The notes: generated from the letters alone by a model not told the origin. Numbered from the stretch's first letter, positions 1 to 5,415 are shown. The stretch is 5,506 nt of DNA from JAHCIE01 sp034431435 (GCA_034431435.1 DAOUDG010000041.1:1-5506), one strand, 5' to 3'. Translations and numbers: made by a program.

Positions 1-26
1 TCAATGGTATGATCGCAAATGACAAA
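1..26. repeat. Left att half-site / terminal inverted arm
   Basis: TC at 1-2 is followed by a 24-base arm at 3-26 that is inverted relative to 1896-1919. The strongest part is CGCAAATGACAAA at 14-26, a perfect reverse complement of 1896-1908. I read it as the P' half of a serine-integrase attachment site with TC as the crossover dinucleotide. Confidence 0.6.
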
Positions 27-115
27 TTCTGCATGAGCCGAAGTGGTCGTCTGCAGTTGAACTGGTCCCGCTACGAGGTCTATCTCCAATCCAAGGCTCG
101 GCGTCAGCGAGGGTA

Positions 116-146
116 TCCTCCGCGTGAGAATTCACATCGCGGAGGA
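116..146 (+). promoter_or_regulatory. Hairpin that would bury the ribosome binding site of the small ORF
   Basis: TCCTCCGCG at 116-124 pairs perfectly with CGCGGAGGA at 138-146. Three more pairs (TGA 125-127 with TCA 132-134) fit inside the stem, with a bulge at 135-137. The 3' arm contains the GGAGGA Shine-Dalgarno (141-146) of the ATG at 151, so in mRNA the closed stem would hide that site. Translational control is inferred from the pairing. Transcription read-through from outside the element is one situation where it could matter. Confidence 0.45.
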
Positions 147-150
147 ATCA

Positions 151-381
151 ATGCAACGTCAATGGAAGGTTCGGCGTCAAGTCACCCCGCAAGCCGACGG
201 GCAGCAACGCTGGGATCGAGCCTACCAGTACCTTCTGCGATGGAGCCAGACGAACTCGATGGACAGGATCGGGACAAATCCTCCCACTTCGACCGCCATG
301 CAGGAGGTGTGTCATGAGCTTGAGAGTGGCCGTCTATGTTCGGGTCTCGACACTCTCTCAGGTCGAGACGCAGACGATTGA
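151..381 (+). CDS. Small ORF upstream of and overlapping the serine recombinase, function unknown
   Basis: A 76-residue protein starting at ATG 151, chosen because GGAGGA (141-146) lies five bases upstream of it. An in-frame upstream ATG at 124 has no comparable site. The first half is basic and aromatic (WKVRRQV, then QRWDRAYQYLLRW at about 19-31), looking like a short amphipathic helix. The rest is polar with Cys54 and Cys63. I recognise no named domain. The last 68 bases overlap the recombinase in another frame, and the recombinase ribosome binding site lies inside this gene, so the two are probably translationally coupled. A recombination directionality factor or other recombinase helper is possible from position alone. 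The overlapping tail could be non-essential read-through. Confidence 0.5.
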   Translation: MQRQWKVRRQVTPQADGQQRWDRAYQYLLRWSQTNSMDRIGTNPPTSTAMQEVCHELESGRLCSGLDTLSGRDADD

Positions 382-2503
382 GCAGCAACTGGAGCGCTTG
401 CACGCTTACGTCCAAGCCCACGACTGGCAGTTGCTCGATGAGCACATCTTTCGCGACGACGGTTATAGCGGGGCCAAGCTGAATCGGCCGGGCCTCGATC
501 GGCTACGCGATGTCGTCCGCACCGGCGACATCGATCGGATGCTCGTGACGGAGCCGAGCCGCCTGAGCCGCAACTATGTGCATCAGATGGTCCTGCTAGA
601 GGAACTGGAACGTTCGGGCTGCCAGGTCGAGTTCCTGGATCGACCTATGAGCCAGGATCCCCATGACCGACTACTGCTTCAGATCCGAGGGGCGGTGGCC
701 GAGTACGAGCGTACGTTGATTACCGAGCGCATGCGGCGAGGCCGACTGGCCAAGTACCGCGCTGGCGTCCTGTTGCCCTGGTCGAGAGCCCCCTATGGCT
801 ACCGTTTGAGCCCGGACCGTCCACGTGACCCAAGCGGCGTGCGGGTCGACGAAGCCGAAGCCGCGGTGGTGCGCGAGATCTTCGCCTGGTATGAGCAAGA
901 ACACACCAGCCTGCAAGGCCTGGCCAAGCATTTGCAGGATCAGGGCATCCCCACTCCGAGTGGCAAGACGATCTGGAGTTTGTGCACGCTGCGAGCTATT
1001 CTACGTCAGCCGGCTTACCTCGGCCAGGTGTATGCCGCTCGCTACACCTATCGCCCGTCGCGCATTCGCCGCTCGGCCACTCATCCTATGGGACGGCCCC
1101 ACGATAGCATCGTGGAACGCGCCCCGGAGGAATGGATCCTGGTGGCCAATGTCCCCGCCTTGGTGACGCAACAGCAGTTCGACCGTGTCCAGGCCAAGCT
1201 AGCCCACAACCAGAGCTTTGCCACGCGCCACAACACGTCCCATCAATACCTGCTGCGAGCACTCGTCAGTTGCGGGGTGTGCCAGTCGTCGTGCACGGCT
1301 CGAGCGCTCCAAGGTGGCTACCGCTATTACGTCTGCGCCGCCAAGGCCAACCCCATCCACAGTCGCAAGGAAACGAAGTGTTCCTCGCGCTTCAGTCCCG
1401 CTCAGCAACTGGATGAGTTGGTCTGGCAGGACCTCTGCCATGTCTTGACCCATCCCGAAACAATTGCCCATGCCCTCGAACGAGCGCAGGGCGGTCAATG
1501 GTTGCCTCAAGAGCTGCAGGCTCGTCGGGAGAACTTGCGTAAGGCCCGAGTGCATCTCGACCAGCACCTTAACCGCTTGACGGACGCCTACTTGAGTGAG
1601 GTCATGCCGCTTGAGGAATACAAACGCCGACGGCACGAGCTTGATCAGAAGATCCTGGGATTGGAGAGCCAGGAGAAGCAGTTGGCCGCCCAGGCAGATC
1701 GTCGGTTGGAGACCATCAGTTTGGTTAACTCCGTCGAGGACTTCTGCCGCCGAGTGCAGACTGGTTTGATGGAGGCGACGTTTGAGCAGAAGCGCCAACT
1801 GGTTGAGTTGTTAGTCGATCGCGTAGTGGTCAAGGATGGCGAGGTCGAGATCCGCTATGTCATCCCCACCAGCCCCACCAGCGAACACGTCCGTTTTTGT
1901 CATTTGCGTTCAGACTACTTCCGCGACGAAGGCCTGGTTCGGCGCCGCCGCCTTGAACTGCTGGTTGAGGACGTTGTCGGCCACCGGCTGGTCGTGCTGA
2001 GAGTCGGTAGTGCGCACGAAGCGGCGCGGGGACTTGGCACGGATGGCGTGCAGGCGCATCAAGCGCTCGACGCGCTTGTGGTTGCAGCTTTCGCCTGCCT
2101 CACGCAGTTCGGCCGTGATGCGCGGGCTGCCGTACGTCTGACGACTCGTCCGATGCACCCAGCGGATCCGCTCGACCAAGCGCTCGTTGTCCCGCGCCCG
2201 TTGGCTGGCGGGACGCTGGCGCCAGGCGTAGTAGCTGCTGGGCGCGACACCTACCACCCGACACAGGTCGGTCACCGCAAACTGCTCGCTGTGCTCGGCG
2301 ATGAAGGCGTATCTCACCCTTTTGGGTGGGCGAAGATCGCCATCGCCTTCTTGAGGATCTCGCGCTCCGTTTCGAGGACCTCGATCTGCCGTCGCAGCCG
2401 TCGCAGCTCCGCCTCGCTCTCCTTGAGGTTGCCGCTGCCCGGGAAAGCCTCGACGCCGTCCTGCTTGAGCTGGCGTTTCCAGGCGTGCAACTGGCCCGGG
2501 TAG
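314..2503 (+). CDS. Large serine recombinase (resolvase/invertase superfamily) with a foreign C-terminal tail
   Basis: Site-specific DNA recombinase that would cut and rejoin att sites through a 5'-phosphoserine link. ATG 314 follows AGGAGGT (302-308). Domains: resolvase catalytic domain at about 4-150 with nucleophile Ser12 (YVRVS), Arg10 and the SRLSR motif at 82-86; recombinase domain at about 155-290; zinc ribbon with Cys320, Cys323, Cys341 and Cys356; a long charged coiled coil at about 397-465; and a closing segment ending EIRYVIPTSP...RFCHLRSDY at about 513-535. True recombinase sequence ends near codon 535 (about 1919). The remaining 194 codons to the TGA at 2501-2503 are antisense to IS3 orfB/orfA and are not part of the family. 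The gene therefore has no stop of its own inside the element. Recombinase identity is firm; activity of this tailed form is unknown. Confidence 0.9.
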   Translation: MSLRVAVYVRVSTLSQVETQTIEQQLERLHAYVQAHDWQLLDEHIFRDDGYSGAKLNRPGLDRLRDVVRTGDIDRMLVTEPSRLSRNYVHQMVLLEELERSGCQVEFLDRPMSQDPHDRLLLQIRGAVAEYERTLITERMRRGRLAKYRAGVLLPWSRAPYGYRLSPDRPRDPSGVRVDEAEAAVVREIFAWYEQEHTSLQGLAKHLQDQGIPTPSGKTIWSLCTLRAILRQPAYLGQVYAARYTYRPSRIRRSATHPMGRPHDSIVERAPEEWILVANVPALVTQQQFDRVQAKLAHNQSFATRHNTSHQYLLRALVSCGVCQSSCTARALQGGYRYYVCAAKANPIHSRKETKCSSRFSPAQQLDELVWQDLCHVLTHPETIAHALERAQGGQWLPQELQARRENLRKARVHLDQHLNRLTDAYLSEVMPLEEYKRRRHELDQKILGLESQEKQLAAQADRRLETISLVNSVEDFCRRVQTGLMEATFEQKRQLVELLVDRVVVKDGEVEIRYVIPTSPTSEHVRFCHLRSDYFRDEGLVRRRRLELLVEDVVGHRLVVLRVGSAHEAARGLGTDGVQAHQALDALVVAAFACLTQFGRDARAAVRLTTRPMHPADPLDQALVVPRPLAGGTLAPGVVAAGRDTYHPTQVGHRKLLAVLGDEGVSHPFGWAKIAIAFLRISRSVSRTSICRRSRRSSASLSLRLPLPGKASTPSCLSWRFQACNWPG
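1896..1921. repeat. Right att half-site / terminal inverted arm inside the recombinase 3' end
   Basis: Arm 1896-1919 mirrors 3-26 (20 of 24 pairs), followed by TC at 1920-1921, matching TC at 1-2. The arm encodes the final recombinase residues (about CHLRSDY). Base 1922 (c) differs from base 3 (a), so the shared direct core cannot extend to the right beyond TC. Confidence 0.6.
1910..2317 (-). pseudogene. IS3-family OrfB (transposase), truncated before the DDE domain
   Basis: OrfB is the catalytic half of IS3-type transposase. Present are about 132 residues: an N-terminal segment (MRYAFIAEHS), VVGVAPSSYYAWRQRP at about 21-36, and the helix-turn-helix region common in OrfB with TYGSPRI at about 61-67. 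The frame then reaches PNQAFVAE, where family members read W/F-V-A/T-D-I/V-T-Y with the first catalytic Asp. The intact family protein continues for roughly another 150 residues carrying all the DDE residues. Real orfB sequence ends at 1920; the last EVV and the TGA (1910-1912) come from the recombinase element. GTG 2317 overlaps the orfA stop by four bases (GTGA), so the start is either coupled or reached by a -1 frameshift from orfA. Confidence 0.85.
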
Positions 2504-2607
2504 AGGCCGAGGTCGCGCTCGATCTGGGCGGCGCTCTTGCCGCTGGTGCGGTGGAGTTCCAGCGTCTCTAGCTTGAACTGTCGGGTGTACTGCTTGCGTT
2601 GGCTCAT
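2314..2607 (-). CDS. IS3-family OrfA, helix-turn-helix protein
   Basis: 97-residue OrfA of an IS3-type element, the DNA-binding partner that is normally fused to OrfB by frameshifting. The start is ATG 2607 because GGGAGGA lies just upstream on the minus strand; a longer frame to 2655 runs into the terminal repeat and lacks such a site. Residues about 5-60 match the HTH_Tnp_1 pattern (YTRQFKLETLELHRTSGKSA...LGLYPGQLHAWKRQL). Residues about 63-90 form a leucine/glutamate-rich coiled coil (ELRRLRRQIEVLETEREILKKA), as in IS3 OrfA multimerisation zippers. Near the stop the mRNA reads CCA AAA GGG TGA, a run on which a -1 slip would enter orfB. OrfA is intact, but without a complete OrfB it cannot transpose this copy. 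Confidence 0.9.
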   Translation of the reverse strand: MSQRKQYTRQFKLETLELHRTSGKSAAQIERDLGLYPGQLHAWKRQLKQDGVEAFPGSGNLKESEAELRRLRRQIEVLETEREILKKAMAIFAHPKG

Positions 2608-2647
2608 TGGTGTCCTCCCGTGTGAAGGGTACCTGGTAGTTCTCCTA

Positions 2648-2673
2648 CCGTCCACTCTACGGGGGGAGGGTCA
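2648..2673 (-). repeat. IS3-family terminal inverted repeat (orfA side)
   Basis: On the minus strand the sequence from 2673 starts TGACCCTCCCCCC and continues GTAGAGTGGACGG to 2648. The TG tip and the GTAGAGTGGAC block are typical of IS3-family ends. It sits 40 bases upstream of the orfA start. The matching distal repeat is not in the window. Confidence 0.65.
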
Positions 2674-2676
2674 TTA

Positions 2677-2894
2677 TAGGGCTATCGCATCCAAATTGAC
2701 GGGACGAGCCGGCGAGCTAAGCTTGGGCATCGCAATCTCAGGGAGCCACCAGGAGGTGTCTGCATGCCCGATCTCGCCAGCGACTTGGCCCGGCACTTCA
2801 GCGACTTGGACGACCCACGCATCGACCGCACCGAGCGGCATAGCCTGCTGGACATCATCGGCATTGCCATCTGTGCCACCCTCTGTGGCGCCGA
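2677..2894 (+). mobile_element. ISAs1-family element, left-end remnant
   Basis: The leader from about 2677 (TAGGGCTATCGCAT) and the first 44 codons of an ISAs1-type transposase remain. The element is cut at 2894/2895, where an IS21-type terminus starts. The exact left edge is tentative because the opposite terminal repeat, needed to define it, is outside the window. Confidence 0.65.
2764..2894 (+). pseudogene. ISAs1-family transposase, N-terminal fragment
   Basis: ATG 2764 follows a strong AGGAGGT (2751-2757). The 44 residues include FSDLDDPRIDRTERHSLLDI and AICATLCGAD, the conserved start of ISAs1-type transposases (the DDE_Tnp_1-associated N-terminal domain, with the usual D-x-R-x-x-R-x-x-H-x-L-x-D pattern). 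The family protein is normally several hundred residues, so nearly all of it, including every catalytic residue, is missing here. The frame continues to a TGA at 2998-3000, but residues after GAD are translated IS21 terminal DNA. The rest of the gene should lie right of the window, beyond the nested insertions. Confidence 0.8.
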
Positions 2895-2943
2895 TGTCAA
2901 TGACAAGCGAGAATTCCTCGAAAATGGCAAAGTAAAATCCCCC
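2895..2943. repeat. IS21-type terminus with two related sub-repeats
   Basis: After the TG tip, two 18-base blocks recur with a period of 24: GACAAGCGAGAATTCCTC (2902-2919) and GGCAAAGTAAAATCCCCC (2926-2943), 11 of 18 identical. IS21 elements are known to carry such repeated sites near their ends, thought to bind the IstA transposase. AATTCC and AAATCCCC motifs are typical of these ends. Confidence 0.55.
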
Positions 2944-2966
2944 AGGTTGGCTGTTCGTCGGGTGAG

Positions 2967-3100
2967 TCATGCCTCCTTCTGGGGTTCGGAGAGGTCGTGA
3001 AAGACGCCGGCTTTGCACTTGTCGCGCAGCCGATAGCTCTGGCCGCGTATGTTGAGAGTGGTGGAGAAGTGCAGCAGCCAATCCAGGATGGCGCTGGCTA
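2967..3100 (-). pseudogene. istB: IstB-like IS21 helper ATPase, C-terminal fragment
   Basis: IstB is the AAA+ ATPase that assists the IstA transposase of IS21. Only the last 43 residues remain, ASAILD through TTLNIRGQSYRLRDK to the TGA at 2967-2969. The blocks A-S-A-I-L-D, L-N-I-R-G and S-Y-R-L are typical of IstB C-termini. The Walker A and B motifs lie in the missing N-terminal part. Within the block usually read as D-R-L-L-H-H-S, this copy has Trp and Phe (DWLLHFS), which may reflect drift after inactivation. The frame opens upstream to 3173, but residues before ASAILD come from antisense-frame IS630 DNA. Confidence 0.75.
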
Positions 3101-3108
3101 GTGCAGGA

Positions 3109-3738
3109 TCAAGCGACCTTATCGGATAGGGCGAGGTGCGGTTCGTGGGTGCACCCATAGTAGGCGCAGACACGGTCGGCCAGTTCCTGAGCGGTCAAGA
3201 GGCGGGCAGGCTCGACCACGGCCTGTTTGCCGTGTCGCCACTTCGGCTCGATGGCGTTGAGCCAGGGGCTCTTGGTGGGCAGGTAGCAGGCGACGATCCG
3301 TACCCCATACCCCTCCGTCTTGACCGTGCGGTTGTGGTGCTTGATCCAGGTGCGGACGGCCTTGCTGACATGCCAAGGGGCGTTATCCCAGACCAACAGC
3401 CAGGCCATCTTGCCCTGAGCCGCCAAGCGTTCGCAGCCCCAGGCCAGGAAGTCGGTCGTGACCTCGCTGAGGGGACGGCCATCGACGAAGCGCAGCAGCA
3501 TCTGGTCCGCCGTGTCAGGCACCGACGAACGAACCAGCACACCGTAGCAGGCCAGGGCTTTGGGATCAGGGTCGTCCTTGGCTAGGTCCCCCTCAACCCA
3601 GCGCGGCGTCCCGTCGGCCTCGCTCCAGACATGGGCGGTGGGCTGGGCCACGCGACTCCACCACACTTCATCGGCAAAGCCCAGCGCCCAAGTGGGCTGC
3701 GTCTGGGCCACTCGGATCAGACGGTCCCGCCGCTTTTT
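3109..3738 (-). pseudogene. IS630-family transposase, catalytic-domain part of a gene split by another IS
   Basis: DDE transposase of the IS630/Tc1-mariner superfamily. All three acidic residues are visible: Asp in GFADEVWWS, Asp in LLVWDNAPWH, and Glu in WLNAIEPKW, with 45 residues between the second Asp and the Glu. The frame is open back to 3738, reading KKRRDRLIRVAQTQP before the first Asp, which matches the family linker between the N-terminal DNA-binding part and the catalytic domain. A GTG at 3711 can be read as a start but is an artefact of truncation. The preceding codons lie at 5416-5506, on the far side of the 1.68-kb insertion. The catalytic domain looks undamaged, so the disruption may be recent. 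Confidence 0.85.
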
Positions 3739-3739
3739 G
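3733..3739. repeat. Probable left copy of the target duplication of the ISNCY-like IS
   Basis: CTTTTTG ends exactly at the left IS tip (3740). The right tip is followed by TTTTTTTG (5416-5423). A 7-8 bp AT-rich duplication that drifted in its T run fits both, but the copies are not identical. Confidence 0.4.
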
Positions 3740-3763
3740 CTAGGACGGCAGAACTGGCTAAAG
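3740..3763. repeat. Left terminal inverted repeat of the ISNCY-like IS
   Basis: 24-bp repeat starting CTAGGACGGCA. It matches the reverse complement of 5392-5415 at 19 of 24 positions, the outer 11 perfectly. Confidence 0.85.
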
Positions 3764-3817
3764 AAGGGCGCAGTTCTTGCTGACGCCGACGGTATCCTGG
3801 GAAGATGGAGGACACCG

Positions 3818-4834
3818 ATGGGCGGTCGAAAGCCTCGTCCTGACGCAACGACCTCGCGGGTGCTGGAGCCCTGTCAGACCCACTGTTGGGTGTGCGGCCA
3901 GCGGCTGTGGGTGACGTACCACAACTATCGGACGCTGACTACCCTGGAAGGCGTGGTGCGGCTGAGGCTGAAGATCCGCCGCTGTCACACCCCTGACTGT
4001 GAACGCTACCACAAGCCCTATCGACCCGAGGCGGAGGGGCGGCTGGCTCTGCCCCAGGGGGAGTTCGGCCTGGACATCATCGCCCTCATCGGCACGCTGC
4101 GCTACCACCACCAGCGGAGCGTGCCCGAGATTCATCGGGCGCTGACGGAGCGGGGCGTTGGTATCGCCGAGCGAAGCGTGACCAACCTCCTGCATCGCTA
4201 CGAAGAACTGGTGGCCTTGCATCTGGCCGACCCAACTCGGTTGCAGGAACGGCTGGGACCACAAGGTCGTGTCGTCTTGGCCCTGGATGGGTTGCAGCCC
4301 GACGTGGGCCACGAGGTGCTGTGGGTGGTGCGCGACTGCCTCTCGGGAGAGGTGCTGCTGGCCCGCAGCCTGTTGGGCGCCACCGAAGAGGATTTGGCGC
4401 CCCTGCTGCGCGAGGTCCAAGCGGCCTTGACCGTGCCCATCGTGGGGGTCGTCTCCGATGGTCAGCATTCCATCCGCAACGCCGTGGCTAGCGTCTTGCC
4501 CCACGTCCCCCATCAACTCTGCCAGTTCCACTACCTGCGCGAGGCCGCTCGCCCCCTCTATGAGGCCGACCGCCATGCCAAGAAGGAACTCAAGAAGTAC
4601 CTGCGGGGCGTGCGACCCATTGAGCGCCAAGTCGAAGCTCGCCAGGACGCCGAAGCCGAGACCATTGGCGGCTACTGCTTGGCCGTCCGCAGTGCCCTGA
4701 CCGATGATGGGCGACCGCCTCTAGCCGCCGCTGGGCTACGGCTCAAAGAGCGGCTGGAGGCGATCCAGGCCTCGCTGGACCGGGTAGCGGCAAAAAGGGG
4801 CTACCGCCTCCCCTCCAGCGGCTCCATTCATTGA
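3818..4834 (+). pseudogene. ISNCY/ISL3-like DDE transposase, 5' part up to a frame change
   Basis: ATG 3818 follows GGAGG (3807-3811). The frame is open upstream to 3560, but that stretch is antisense IS630 plus the IS leader. Residues 19-61 carry Cys19, Cys23, Cys26, Cys56 and Cys61, a probable zinc-binding DNA-recognition domain like that of ISL3-type proteins. A helical region with RSVPEIHRAL and ERSVTNLLHRY follows. The DDE core shows Asp157 (VLALDG) and Asp214 (VVSDGQHSIR), then CQFHYLREAARP with the Cys-x-x-His seen in MULE-like cores. A basic coiled region runs to AAKRG near residue 328. The last ten residues (YRLPSSGSIH) do not continue the family. The proper sequence resumes in the -1 frame after the run at 4792-4800, so this is a broken gene or one that needs frameshifting. 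Confidence 0.85.
4792..4800 (+). other. A5G4 run at the frame change in the ISNCY-like transposase
   Basis: The 0-frame reads GCA AAA AGG GGC. Shifting to -1 here gives GLPPPLQRLHSLITRGL, which joins smoothly to the downstream transposase frame. A loss of one base in or near this run explains it, as would slippage. A AAA AGG resembles a -1 slippery heptamer, though AGG would re-pair poorly on AAG. Confidence 0.5.
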
Positions 4835-5415
4835 TCACCCGGGGCCTCAACGCCACGGCTGAGTTCTGGCCGCCGCTGACGCAGGCCTATGGCTAGGTGC
4901 ACCACGCGGCCCATATCCTGGTCAACGCCGAGGGGCTGGCCGAGGCCGACGTGCGACGCCAGTACGATGCGCTGCTGGCCGAGATGAGGCACCAACGGGA
5001 GCAGGTGGCCAACCTGGCTCCGGCGGTAAGCCACTTCCTGAAGGTGACCGACAGCTACCAGTCCAACCTGTTCCACTGCTATCGGGTGACGGGGCTGCCA
5101 CGCACCAACAATGACCTGGAGCATTACTTCGGCACGGGTCGCTACGTCGAGCGGCGGGCCACCGGTCGCAAGGTTGCCAGCGCCACCCTCGTCCTACGCG
5201 GGGCTGTCCGTCTGGTGGCCAGTGTTGCCACCTATTCCCATCCCTTTGCGCCTGAGGAACTCAGCCGTGTGGATGTGGCCCAGTGGAGAACGCTTCGTTG
5301 TACCCTCGACGCTCGGCATCAGACCCGGCGCGTCCAACGCCGCTTCCGTCGGGATCCTCAGACCTACCTGGCTGTTTTGGAGGACAAGCTCCTCAAGCTA
5401 GCTTTGCCGTCCTAG
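4798..5415 (+). pseudogene. ISNCY/ISL3-like DDE transposase, 3' part, interrupted by TAG at 4894
   Basis: Continuation of the transposase in the -1 frame: about 32 codons (PPLQRLHSLITRGLNATAEF and on to QAYG), a TAG stop at 4894-4896, then VHHAAHILVNAEG to the end. The stop probably replaced a Trp or Gln codon. The third catalytic acid is most likely the Glu in RTNNDLEHYFG (codon 5119-5121). A GTG right after the TAG (4897) opens a 172-residue frame that could be called as a gene, but it has no upstream ribosome binding site. The final TAG (5413-5415) is the last three bases of the IS itself. With repair of both lesions the full protein would be about 532 residues. Confidence 0.8.
5392..5415. 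repeat. Right terminal inverted repeat of the ISNCY-like IS
   Basis: Ends TGCCGTCCTAG at 5405-5415, the exact complement of the left tip; 19 of 24 bp match overall. It overlaps the last eight codons of the transposase, including its stop. Confidence 0.85.

Larger units (their letters stand above)
1..1921 (+). mobile_element. Minimal serine-integrase element (small ORF plus recombinase) with split att arms
   Basis: The unit holds only a short ORF and a large serine recombinase. Seen: positions 3-26 pair with 1896-1919 as inverted repeats (20 of 24, including 13 perfect pairs at 14-26/1896-1908), and TC lies just outside each arm (1-2 and 1920-1921). The right edge falls exactly where recombinase-like sequence gives way to IS3 orfB. 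Known: serine-integrase attP sites are about 50 bp with dyad symmetry around a 2-bp crossover, so after integration the P and P' halves lie inverted at the two ends. Inference: this is an integrated element of about 1.9 kb. Positions left of 1 are not visible, so the left edge rests only on the arm symmetry and the shared TC. Confidence 0.6.
1920..2673 (-). mobile_element. IS3-family element, 5' part (terminal repeat, orfA, truncated orfB)
   Basis: On the minus strand the element begins with TGACCC at 2673 and carries orfA and the first part of orfB. It then stops abruptly at 1920-1922, where the serine recombinase element begins. The missing part is the orfB DDE catalytic domain and the distal terminal repeat. 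If the recombinase element integrated here, that part lies left of the window. Confidence 0.85.
2895..3100 (-). mobile_element. IS21-family element, istB-side end remnant
   Basis: It begins at 2895 with TGTCAATGACAAG, the TG-tipped end style of IS21, followed by repeated terminal motifs and then the 3' end of an istB-like gene on the minus strand. It is cut at TA 3099-3100, where IS630-type sequence begins. istA and most of istB are absent and should lie to the right, outside the window. Confidence 0.75.
3101..3739 (-). mobile_element. IS630-family element, 3' part (first segment of a split element)
   Basis: The junction with istB is at TA (3099-3100), the dinucleotide IS630/Tc1-type elements target and duplicate. 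The transposase stop (3109-3111) lies only about nine bases from that edge. The other edge, 3739/3740, is the tip of the ISNCY-like IS. The 5' portion resumes at 5416. Confidence 0.75.
3740..5415 (+). mobile_element. Complete 1,676-bp IS, ISNCY/ISL3-like, inserted in an IS630 transposase gene
   Basis: Both ends are visible: CTAGGACGGCA at 3740-3750 and its perfect complement TGCCGTCCTAG at 5405-5415, extending to 24 bp with 19 matches. One transposase gene fills the element. Both flanks are the same IS630 transposase gene on the minus strand (SPDPQYAAKK on the right, KKRRDRLIRV on the left), so the edges are well fixed. Family placement rests on the protein architecture (N-terminal Cys motif plus DDE core) and is less certain than the boundaries. 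Confidence 0.85.

Noticed and set aside
57..85. TTGAAC (57-62) with a weak TCTATC as a promoter for the recombinase unit
   Set aside because: The -10 hexamer matches only about three of six positions; too weak to call.
9..317. Open frame at the left end as a gene of its own
   Set aside because: No ribosome binding site precedes it, it overlaps the better supported small ORF in another frame, and its first part is the att arm. It matters only as a possible recombinase extension in a circular form, noted in the findings.
1199..1798. Long minus-strand frame inside the recombinase
   Set aside because: It lies antisense to well-conserved recombinase domains, with no recognisable protein features; a GC-rich shadow frame.
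2696..2723. TTGACG (2696-2701) with TAAGCT (2718-2723) as a promoter for the ISAs1-type gene
   Set aside because: The -35 is good and the spacing is 16, but the -10 matches only three of six and no other evidence supports it.
2326..2935. Plus-strand frames (2326-2571, 2537-2935) across IS3 orfA and the IS3/ISAs1 junction
   Set aside because: The first is antisense to orfA, and the second crosses an element boundary; neither shows a family motif.
3136..3585. Plus-strand frame of 149 codons across the IS630 piece
   Set aside because: Antisense to clear DDE motifs of the IS630 transposase.
3758..4630. 290-codon minus-strand frame inside the ISNCY-like IS
   Set aside because: Antisense to the conserved zinc-finger and DDE coding sequence; its composition looks like a shadow frame and no domain is visible.
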